From contig NZ_BMLY01000003.1 of assembly GCF_014645555.1 (NCBI RefSeq), forward strand, positions 178,588 through 242,587: a DNA stretch of 64,000 bases. The letters are read 5' to 3'. Both the position numbers and the translations under genes were made by a program. This document shows positions 46,701 to 53,714 of the stretch, piece by piece (position 1 is the first letter of the stretch; the number at the start of each line of letters is the position of its first letter). Below the pieces are notes generated by a model, which did not search any database, had not been told where the DNA came from, and saw only the letters and a list, made by a program, of their open reading frames with translations. This stretch comes from Silvimonas amylolytica. GTDB taxonomy: Bacteria > Pseudomonadota > Gammaproteobacteria > Burkholderiales > Chitinibacteraceae.

Positions 46701-47229
46701 CCAGGATGATGCCCTCAGCTGGTTTGCGTATCGCCCCACGCAAACCCCGCCACCCTCGGGGCGGCACAATCTCTTTATCCCCCGCCCACACCAGCACGGC
46801 TTGCTTTGTATCCTGCCAGTGTTGCTCCACCAGAAACGGAAAATGCGCCTTCACCAGCGCCTCTGAGCCCATCACCAGCAACCACGGTTTGGACTGTCGC
46901 TCCAGCCAGGAATAGTGCGATTCGAGATAACGATGCAATGGCAGGAACGGGTCGGGTTTGGCGGGTTTGACGGGCTGTTTTTGTACCTTGCGCGCGTGCC
47001 AGTCCATGCGGTAACGGCTTTTACGGCGAAAGGTACCCCACAGGGCGATGAGAATGACGACACCCAGCAAACTGGCCAGCAACAGCATGATGGCGTGCTG
47101 CTTCTGCAACGGAGTGGGAAAGTGGTTATCGTCCGACCAGATGAAGCAGGCCGCCGCAATGGCGGCAATGGCAATCAGGACCAGGACGCCACGGACAACC
47201 TGGCGACGGCGGGGTGTAACTTCAGACAT
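43762..47229 (-). CDS. tssM: Type VI secretion membrane-complex protein TssM (IcmF family)
   Basis: Inner-membrane anchor of the T6SS trans-envelope complex, 1155 residues from ATG 47229. Two N-terminal helices (about 12-31 and 48-68), a cytoplasmic domain, a third helix near 350-375, then a large periplasmic domain ending with the TssM/VasK C-terminal region. Where many TssM proteins have a Walker A GxxGxGKS, this one reads WLLVMGSEALVKA (near 117-129), so nucleotide binding by the classical P-loop is lost. tssJ, tssL and all sheath/baseplate genes are absent from the window. Confidence 0.92.
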   Translation of the reverse strand: MSEVTPRRRQVVRGVLVLIAIAAIAAACFIWSDDNHFPTPLQKQHAIMLLLASLLGVVILIALWGTFRRKSRYRMDWHARKVQKQPVKPAKPDPFLPLHRYLESHYSWLERQSKPWLLVMGSEALVKAHFPFLVEQHWQDTKQAVLVWAGDKEIVPPRGWRGLRGAIRKPAEGIILVSDGVTAHGRDVADLARASGFALPVHALLAPAVPGYRLDDAPDILLACAPAVLQDTQQTGALVQRLVAPLSQAGMAAVCQDRKACFDIALSQYLEQQSGALGRWMAQWTQFLPRQQEVHGLWFVPTPPAIQLPDRTGDDQAILQSRAQDAAHDIRLPVSWLRTFRWARRPRLAFSAFDWCCCIGTMLAVPWGLGTCYSYTQNKRWVTQVHSNLTRMQTAASLKAAFPAMIVVQGDIALLEYQQAHGAPWLTRFGLNHSEQLLRAMWQPYGLAANKWLVQPVQQQLAAQLKVLNIVPLDGGNGVEVLGDSASTAPQAKDQSNSPEAIGKSGYDTLKTWLMLSDAKHADGGFLAPRLAQTGRVVWPALPMDSVGQVATFYANHLAAQPGWQLAGNDDILFGARQTLSGLIDLKQADDTLYHQLLADTKARYPDPTMGQLLGGRDFRGLWSVQGRLPGTFTRQAYEGYVRDAIVQLSKQTGTSGDWVLGQQTSQQAQTPEDIQASLTRRYFTDFGYAWQNFLNRLVWVPESGLSGTAQQLRTYADAQQSPLAALMKTIVWQAQAGTQQHNLADSLVEKARNAFSNKSADPAQQPAITALVGPLTDTFGPLLRLMGPETNGGSGTSGANGGGSGNAGTTLSLQSYLDRASTARLVLDQALAAPDPDAFALQAAQAVFQGQGGDMVQARNEARLVAASLGSGYAGMGDNLFLKPLEQAWLALMQPASASLNSLWCDSVWIPFNSAMGGRYPFNDTDKEVGLAELARFIAPQGVIAEFAKTELGGLLKREGDQWVPNPLNAQSVRFNVDFLNALNKLSRLSSRLYAEGNGKVRFDLMAMGNPKLTDSKLTIDGQTLDYFNQQQSWERFSWPGSDPDKTGGALSWDRLQGGPTQQEKYIGTWGFIRLLDKAKVEQVDRADWRIDWALDEQTHLRYAVRTQSGAGPLELLQLRHFKLPEKIFITGREMAVVTPALRPSGLPSVGREP

Positions 47230-47278
47230 CAAAAGGAATCCGGAGCAGCAATATCGGGAATATCAAGAGAAAACCAAA

Positions 47279-48736
47279 TCAGGCAGGTTGTGCGACAGGT
47301 TCTGCCGGCTCACCGGCATCAGCGGCATCATCCGGTTCGGCAACGTGCTGGACCGGTTCGACCACCATTGCCACCGCTTCGGGGTCGGCAGCCACGATGT
47401 ACTGCACCTTGCCGTTGCCCTGACCGTGCTCCACCGCCGCAGCCAGAGCCAGCCAGCCGCCGGTGACATCGGTGTACCCCAGCGCAGTTGATACATCGAT
47501 GCGCGGATGGTCATCCGGTGGCAAACCGATACCCGGCAACGCCGACAGCACCGATACTTGGGCGTCCTGGTCGAGACCGGAGAACCACACATGGCCGAGC
47601 AGCTCGGGCAACAAGCCGCCCCAGCGCAACGCGTATTCCATGGAGAGCGGTACAGGGTTATCCACCCGCCCCAGCAGTTCCGGCCGGTGCACCCACGCAA
47701 TGGGCGGCAGCGCAAGGTGTTTGTCGTTGACATCCGGCCCCAGCAACATGGCCACCGCCGCATCACCACCGCGAGCAGGCGGCGCATCGAAACGGGTGAC
47801 CGACACGACCAGCGTCAGCGGAAACGATTTGCCCGAATCCCGCTCATCCAGCCAGTGGTCCAGCGCCATCAGGCCGTCGGGGAGCAGTTCAGGCTCAGGG
47901 AGCCCGAGGTTTGCCTTGGTACACGCCTCCTGCCAGACCTTGACCGGGTCCAGCGCGCCAAGCGCTTCGTTGAAGGCCAGGCAAACCCGTAGGCGGGACA
48001 CAGGCACTGAGCGCAATGCCTTGGCATGGGCAAGCGCCAGATGTTCATACAGTGCGGGTAATAGCACGGCGGCGGCGAGTTTTCCTGACGCAGGGGCATC
48101 TTTTGCTGGAGATGCAACATCTTTACCGCCGATTGCATCCCATTGGCCCTGCTGCTCCACCATGGCGTCTTCATCAGCCGGTACGTCCGCTTCATCCCAG
48201 GCACTGCTATATGCTGCGATAGCGGCTTCATCGGCATCCAAATCACTGGATTGCCCGCCATGACTCAACATACCCAGCAGGTTGGGCAAAAATGGCGCAC
48301 AGGTGACATGCCCTAATCCATCGATATCAACGGTACTCAATGCGCTTTTATTGTCTACGAGTTGCTGTGCCATATGGCTCAGACCGAGTGGCGTGGCGTA
48401 AGCCATCTGATACAAGCGAATCGTCTTTTGCCCTCGGGTGGTTTCTTCATCCCAGACATCATCGTGGTCTTCGTTCCAGTCAATCACTTCGTTGTGCAAC
48501 GTACCAAACACGACGTAATACAGAGCACAAAGACCCCCAAACACACAGCCAGGAAATATCGCCAGCCAGTTCCACCACTTGAGCGTCATGGTGGGCTTGC
48601 CCGCCGGCCAGAAGAAGGTCACGGCAGCCATACCGACCAGGGCACACAACAAAAACAAAGCCACCCACACCATCGGCCCCCATGGGCGCAACGTGAACAC
48701 CTTGCGTGAAGGCAGGTCTTCCAGCTCAACCGGCAT
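47279..48736 (-). CDS. T6SS-linked two-TM protein of unknown function (485 aa)
   Basis: I do not recognise a named family. Two hydrophobic helices lie near residues 23-44 and 56-76; the remaining 400 residues are soluble, acidic and contain a low-complexity stretch around residues 165-215. It sits between paar and tssM with 3 and 49 base gaps. It may be an accessory membrane protein or adaptor of the secretion complex, but this rests on position only. Confidence 0.75.
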   Translation of the reverse strand: MPVELEDLPSRKVFTLRPWGPMVWVALFLLCALVGMAAVTFFWPAGKPTMTLKWWNWLAIFPGCVFGGLCALYYVVFGTLHNEVIDWNEDHDDVWDEETTRGQKTIRLYQMAYATPLGLSHMAQQLVDNKSALSTVDIDGLGHVTCAPFLPNLLGMLSHGGQSSDLDADEAAIAAYSSAWDEADVPADEDAMVEQQGQWDAIGGKDVASPAKDAPASGKLAAAVLLPALYEHLALAHAKALRSVPVSRLRVCLAFNEALGALDPVKVWQEACTKANLGLPEPELLPDGLMALDHWLDERDSGKSFPLTLVVSVTRFDAPPARGGDAAVAMLLGPDVNDKHLALPPIAWVHRPELLGRVDNPVPLSMEYALRWGGLLPELLGHVWFSGLDQDAQVSVLSALPGIGLPPDDHPRIDVSTALGYTDVTGGWLALAAAVEHGQGNGKVQYIVAADPEAVAMVVEPVQHVAEPDDAADAGEPAEPVAQPA

Positions 48737-48739
48737 GAC

Positions 48740-49003
48740 TTACAGCTTCCCTGCGTGCGGCAATGACGAAATCAACGTGCAACCGCAGGCACAACGATGG
48801 CCATGCAGTGCTATAGGAATGCCGTTGTCGGTCATGTGCTCGTCGCCCTCGGCAATGACATTGTCGCCGTGGCCTTTTTTAGGGCAGGTTACCGGGTCAC
48901 CTTTACGGGCCAAGGGCCTGTTCTCGAAAATCATTTTGGGTGAGCCAGCCAATACTTCACCGCCACCAGTGGTTTTATCACCTACACGGATAAATGCTTG
49001 CAT
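48740..49003 (-). CDS. PAAR-domain spike-tip protein
   Basis: Short PAAR protein of 87 residues that caps the VgrG spike. Typical features are RVGDKTTGGGEVLAGSPKM at the start, GDPVTCPKKGHG in the centre and the late IALHGHRCACGCTLI, supplying the His/Cys zinc ligands. AAGGA precedes the ATG. It carries no toxin extension. The neighbouring two-TM gene begins three bases after its stop. Confidence 0.95.
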   Translation of the reverse strand: MQAFIRVGDKTTGGGEVLAGSPKMIFENRPLARKGDPVTCPKKGHGDNVIAEGDEHMTDNGIPIALHGHRCACGCTLISSLPHAGKL

Positions 49004-49214
49004 GCGAACGGTCCTTATTCAGAAAAGACTTGAGCGTAATGGACTGAATGGATATCTCCTTTTATCTCAACCTCCAAGCCCATGCAGCCGGTTTCGGGAT
49101 TGATTTGAGCAAAAAATGCAAGGCTCTCTGTGCGGCCAAGGCAATCGTGTATTTGCGGACATATTTATTGCATGCCGTCATTCTTGCCGGCTCGGCAACG
49201 CCCTCTGTGACTAC

Positions 49215-49757
49215 CTACCAAAATCGGCCCGTTTTGTAGGTGAGATACCCTGTGGATTCAGGTTTGTTGGAAGTGGCAGCCCAATCAATTTTGTAGGCGC
49301 CCTTGCCTGCATCCCAAGCAATGCTGTCGTATGGAGTACCAAGCTCTTCTGTTTTCAGCTCAACGTGATTAATACAACTACTCACCACTTTTTTCCCAAC
49401 AATGGTTGCCCTATTGGCAGCCAGCCCGAAGATCCAAATACTATCTTCCGTACCTGCTCCACACGGACCCAGCGGGGTGTTTGGCCTGGATGGAGATTGG
49501 ATAATTAGCGGAACGTAGATTTTATTTGCCTGCTCCACTGCGAGGTTTAAAACAGAGGCATATGGCCACTTTGGCGCATCTGGAATGCGAACCTTCCCTT
49601 TCTTACCCCGCAAGGTGTAGTGAAGCGTGTCGCCCTTCATAATTCCTTGGAACTCAGTAGCCGGTATCAGAACAGGGTTACCCGATATCACTGGGGCTGC
49701 ACATGCCGGAAATGCCATCACGAAAATTAAGACCAGATATGCCGTCAGAAAATACAT
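49215..49757 (-). CDS. Exported hypothetical protein, possible immunity protein (180 aa)
   Basis: No recognised family. An N-terminal signal peptide (FLTAYLVLIFVMAFPACAAP) predicts a periplasmic or lipid-anchored protein; Cys at the end of the signal leaves lipoprotein possible. The rest is a mixed alpha/beta sequence with several cysteines. Codon use and GC (roughly 45%) differ from flanking core genes. It lies between the effector locus and paar, a place where extra or orphan immunity genes are common. Function is inferred from position and export signal only. Confidence 0.7.
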   Translation of the reverse strand: MYFLTAYLVLIFVMAFPACAAPVISGNPVLIPATEFQGIMKGDTLHYTLRGKKGKVRIPDAPKWPYASVLNLAVEQANKIYVPLIIQSPSRPNTPLGPCGAGTEDSIWIFGLAANRATIVGKKVVSSCINHVELKTEELGTPYDSIAWDAGKGAYKIDWAATSNKPESTGYLTYKTGRFW

Positions 49758-50020
49758 GCTTTGAAACCAACACCATGAAAATATAAAGATGAAATTTTAC
49801 GCATAGAGTACCTGGGATCGATTGTTGATTTAGTTGTTCCGCACAATAGAATCAATAATTGACTTGAATCGCTTTACTTGTGGCGTCCAACACTTTTCGG
49901 TAGGCCGGCACCCATTAGCTTTTCCAAGTAGACCACTTAGCACAACAGTCTTTTATTTTTTTGTCAATACAGCCTTGTAATATTGGCTATCCAACCCATT
50001 CTTCGGTCCATCTGCCGCAA

Positions 50021-50392
50021 CTAAAAAAGTGCTTTCAAACAGGATCCACCCCCTGATTTTTTCTTATAAACCTTTTCGGTAAATTGCCCCAATACAATCC
50101 CCGATTCCGTATCTTCATTAATGTCATACATCGCAGAATACTGCGCGCACTTCAATAAATTTGAACTGAAAATATTGACTTCATCAGTCTCGTAATAATT
50201 AAGCTTTCTTAATTTAACTGTATACGATACTGGCGGATACGATGATGGAGAAATAGAAAATTCTCGTTTGTAATCAGTTGAAGGATAGTGAAATGTCAAC
50301 TCATGAGACTGGTAGACATAATCCACTTCCGCCATAGCTGGCCCAGAGCCAATAAACAGAAAAGCTATAGCGTGGAAAAAATTTCCCATCAT
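50021..50392 (-). CDS. Exported hypothetical protein, possible immunity protein (123 aa)
   Basis: No recognised family. The ATG at 50392 follows AGGGAA and gives a signal peptide (MMGNFFHAIAFLFIGSGPAM, then AEVDY). The mature part of about 100 residues has two cysteines (LLKCAQ and GGSCLK). GC is about 40%. It starts 48 bases after the stop of the frameshifted gene, so it is probably in the same transcript. Possible second immunity or accessory protein of the toxin locus. Confidence 0.65.
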   Translation of the reverse strand: MMGNFFHAIAFLFIGSGPAMAEVDYVYQSHELTFHYPSTDYKREFSISPSSYPPVSYTVKLRKLNYYETDEVNIFSSNLLKCAQYSAMYDINEDTESGIVLGQFTEKVYKKKSGGGSCLKALF

Positions 50393-50440
50393 ACACTTCC
50401 CTGACTTCATAGCTAAGATTAAAAAAACAGCTATCAATCG

Positions 50441-51356
50441 CTATTTGCAGCCTTTGAATTTGTACATATCTATATAGAAACTTGCAAATCGCCCGGACTT
50501 TGTCAAGGTAGGCTCGGCTACTTGACTTACCCCTGCCATATAACAACCGTCGGCTGACAGGCTGACAGTCGAGAGAGCGGTACTTAGTGGTATTGTTCTT
50601 TTCATACCATTAAAAGAAATAAAGTACGAGCCCCCCCCCCTTATCAGAGGCATTCGTCTGAGCCGCACCCTCTTGGTGAATCAGCTGGGGCATCTGCTTG
50701 TTTGATGAATACGCCTTATTTGTACTTAGATTAAATTCAAAGCAAAAAGTTGGGCTATCGATAGCACATACTGTTGCTGTTTTCGCATCGCTGGACAGTC
50801 TCCCTTCAGAGTCGCTTACCCCCCCAACTGGCTTGTAAATGCTGAGCTTGGAAGATGAAAAATCGCCATGGATCAACTTATACACTGGGCGCTCTCCTGG
50901 TTTTTTTATCGTGAGCGCCTCCATCACAAATCGAGACATTTTTTTATTAGTATCCAATATATTGGTTTCTCGTGCATCGACTTTACCTGCACCTATTTCA
51001 TGCCATTTTAGTTCTTTACCGGAATTGCATTTTTTAATGTCTGCGTATAACCAATATCTATTGGCGTGAAAAACAAATTCAGAATCAGAGCTAAAAGAAA
51101 ATCCGGAAAAATACTCACTTATCGTGGGGAGAATGCACCTCTCCTCATCTTTTCCAGCAACCACATCCATAACATGAACCTTTCCGTTTTCACTTATATA
51201 ATAAAGCACTCCAGTGTCTTCCATTTTGATGGCTGCTGGCCCATCTATTTGGTATCGTCCAAAAGGCACATATTGTGGGTTTCCGGCAAATGCATTTAGT
51301 GAAAATGTCGGAAAAAAAATAATTACAACAAATATTGCTAAATATTTAATATTCAC
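50441..51356 (-). CDS. Exported protein, probable immunity to the upstream effector; frameshifted at a poly-G run
   Basis: Starts with GTG overlapping the effector stop (GTGA), so it is translationally coupled, the usual arrangement of an immunity gene. A signal peptide (KYLAIFVVIIFFPTFSLNAF, then AGNPQ) predicts periplasmic location, where a cell-wall hydrolase would act. As read, the frame ends after 248 residues just past a run of ten G (plus-strand C at 50631-50640). A second frame continues for 60 more codons with coherent sequence (SLSADGCYMAGVSQVAEP). Nine G would join them into 304 residues. Either phase variation, an inactivated gene or a sequencing error. GC is only 20-45% in this part. 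Confidence 0.8.
50631..50640 (-). repeat. Homopolymer tract of ten G (coding strand) in the probable immunity gene
   Basis: Ten C on the plus strand, i.e. GATAAG-GGGGGGGGG context on the coding strand. Such tracts are known hot spots of slipped-strand mispairing. Length ten is out of frame; nine or twelve would give the long product. Confidence 0.9.
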
Positions 51357-53698
51357 AACAAAATTTCCTTCGCAAGTCTTGTGGCATCAACTCGCAACTC
51401 TAATGCGCTAGACCCACCGTTAATTGCCTTAGTCACGGTTTCGATAATTTCTTTTTCTGTTTTTTTCTCCGCAAGTGTTGTGGCTATTCCCCTGTCTGAG
51501 TCCATTTTTGATTTTGTCTTTGCTCGCTCGGATACCAGATAAACCGCACCACAGTCGATTGCGCTATATGCATCGATTGAGATTTTTTGCGGGTCATCTA
51601 TAACGGCCGGGCGCTTGCGCATACCAGCGGCATTCTGTGCGATCCATTGAGGATCGTTCCACCAGTTTTCATCAAATGGTAAAACCGGCCAACCCCGATA
51701 AACCCAGTAATTTGCGTAAAGCGCTCGACCGGTAATTTGCTTAAATCCGCGTCCTCTAAATTTTTGGGCATCAACATCCCCGCAGTTCCCATTAAACCAG
51801 CTGTACGACCTTTTACCCCCCCTAGGTTCTTTGTAGTAGTTGTTCTGTTCTTGTGGCTGAATCTGCCCATACCAATGCCCGAGTAAATCCTCAGAAACCA
51901 TGTCTGGTAATTTTGCATTTATTGCGGTAGGAGTATGAGTGCCTTCAACCATCTGGCAAAACCGATTGGATTCGATTGCTCCCTGCCCAAGGAAGTGCGG
52001 CAATCGAGCTGAATCATTAAAACAATATTTTCTGGTTACTTTATTAAAATGGACACGGTACTTTTCTCTCACCTCGCTCGGAACAGGAGCAAAGCCTCGA
52101 TTAAATAGATGGTCAGGGTATATTCTCTCCAATTCATCTTTGCTCAACCACCCGCATTTCCTGAAATGCCCCACAAATTCCAACGGGTGGAAGTGCCAAA
52201 TCGTGTTGCTCAGGCCGCCGGTCTGGTCCCAGAACTGGAATTTTTCGACAAAGCTTTTGAATTTGCCGTAGGCATTATCTTGAGCAGGTTGTTCAACCTT
52301 GGCGCCTGCTTTTCTCAATGGGGCGAACCGGGCTTCGTTGATGCTCTTGTCCCACTCGGTGGGGGCCTGGCAAATCATGCGGCGCAGTTTATTGCGGACT
52401 TCGTCCTTCTGGACCCAGGCCGCCAGTTCTTCCGGGGTTGTGATGCCATCGTGGTTGCTGTCAGCGTCCTTGATAAGCTTCTGCAATGCGGCGATATCAC
52501 AGATACCGTCGTTTCTGGCCGGGTCGGTGGCACCCTCGGTGACCTTCTGCCAGCCGGATGCAGCCGGGAAATCTGAGTCAGACAGCTTGATGACGCTGGC
52601 GGCACTCAGGTTGACGTAGCCGGACTGGCCTGTTGCAAATTCGACGGGTTGCCAGTTGTCCTGTGTGGTCGCGGGGGCGGTCGCAGCAAAGCGGTCTGGA
52701 CCCAGAATGCGACCAAAGCGCAGCAACTCGTAGCCCGCGCTGGGGCACGTCGGGTACAGCTTGCTCGCACGGTTGTAAAGGCTGTATTCAAAGTCGGCCT
52801 CTTTGGTGCCTTTATCTTCGGTGGAAATACGCACGCCGGTACCCGCATTCCACACGGTGGTCCACTTGTCGCCCTTTTCAAAGCGCATTTGCACCCAGAG
52901 CTTAGCCGGGGAGCTCTCGGTACCGGGTAAGGCGGCAAAGGTCAGCGCATTCGGGTTGGGCCGGGCTGGTTGTGCATGATGGCCATGGGCGGGCGCGGCT
53001 ACGGAATGCGCATCAGCGTACGGATGCGTGGCACGCATGAGTGTGCCCTGCGGAATCAGGTAATAGCTGTTACCCCAATAGTCAGTTTCCGTATCGGCGT
53101 GGGCCGTGGGATTGGCAACGCCCAGGCGGGTTTTCGGGGCATCAAAATATTGTGTGAGGTCTTTGTCTTCCATGAAGACTTCAAAGTGGATGAAGCAGTT
53201 GCCATACATGCCGCCTGCGTAGCCCAGAATGTCTTTGCGATTGACCTTGGTTTGCCCGTCATGGACACCACCAGATGTAGAGGCACCACTTGCTGTACGC
53301 AGTTTCTCGATGACCTTGAGGCGCTCCGGCTGGGTGACGCCGCTGTCCAGGCAATGCAGGTGCATGTACAGCGAATAGAACGTAATGCTGCGGCCTTCAC
53401 CGGTTTCTGTGGTGTGTTTGAGCAGTACAAAGCTGTTGTGATGTTTTTGGTTGTTGCCGTCAGTCACCATGTCTGACGCAATGCGATAGGCGACGATGAT
53501 GCCATCAGCAATGGCACATATCGGCTCTTTGGTGTGCTGAGGCTGCAAATGACAGCCACCGTGCCAGCGCTGGTTGAAACTGACCGGATAAATGCCATGC
53601 GCGCATTCATAGTCGTTGATGTCGACCCTGACGTTTTCGGCCTGGGTTTCATCCGCCTTGTTGTCCTGATCACCCAGGAATGGGTACGAAATAATCAT
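51353..53698 (-). CDS. T6SS cell-wall hydrolase effector: M23-like region, EF-hand, GH19-type lysozyme/chitinase-like domain
   Basis: Probable VgrG-carried antibacterial effector, 781 residues from the ATG 16 bases after vgrG. Residues 40-175 resemble an M23 peptidase fold (IADGIIVAYR, YMHLH, FIHFEVF), but the usual H-x3-D and HLHFEV are altered (WHGGCH, CFIHFEV), so this part is probably inactive. Residues 413-424 form a canonical EF-hand calcium loop (DSNHDGITTPEE). From about residue 517 a GH19-like hydrolase begins (LSKDELERIYP), with Glu576 in GQGAIESNRF and KFRGRGFKQITGRALYANYW at 646-665, close to the GH19 consensus. GC falls from about 60% to about 40% at the start of this last domain. 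No signal peptide is expected for T6SS cargo. It overlaps the probable immunity gene by four bases. Confidence 0.85.
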   Translation of the reverse strand: MIISYPFLGDQDNKADETQAENVRVDINDYECAHGIYPVSFNQRWHGGCHLQPQHTKEPICAIADGIIVAYRIASDMVTDGNNQKHHNSFVLLKHTTETGEGRSITFYSLYMHLHCLDSGVTQPERLKVIEKLRTASGASTSGGVHDGQTKVNRKDILGYAGGMYGNCFIHFEVFMEDKDLTQYFDAPKTRLGVANPTAHADTETDYWGNSYYLIPQGTLMRATHPYADAHSVAAPAHGHHAQPARPNPNALTFAALPGTESSPAKLWVQMRFEKGDKWTTVWNAGTGVRISTEDKGTKEADFEYSLYNRASKLYPTCPSAGYELLRFGRILGPDRFAATAPATTQDNWQPVEFATGQSGYVNLSAASVIKLSDSDFPAASGWQKVTEGATDPARNDGICDIAALQKLIKDADSNHDGITTPEELAAWVQKDEVRNKLRRMICQAPTEWDKSINEARFAPLRKAGAKVEQPAQDNAYGKFKSFVEKFQFWDQTGGLSNTIWHFHPLEFVGHFRKCGWLSKDELERIYPDHLFNRGFAPVPSEVREKYRVHFNKVTRKYCFNDSARLPHFLGQGAIESNRFCQMVEGTHTPTAINAKLPDMVSEDLLGHWYGQIQPQEQNNYYKEPRGGKRSYSWFNGNCGDVDAQKFRGRGFKQITGRALYANYWVYRGWPVLPFDENWWNDPQWIAQNAAGMRKRPAVIDDPQKISIDAYSAIDCGAVYLVSERAKTKSKMDSDRGIATTLAEKKTEKEIIETVTKAINGGSSALELRVDATRLAKEILL

Positions 53699-53714
53699 GT
53701 TTGTCGTTCCAGGC

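Noticed and set aside
49116..49508. 130-codon plus-strand frame opposite the 180-aa exported protein
   Set aside because: No signal, motif or ribosome site; the minus-strand gene has a clear signal peptide and fits the operon direction.
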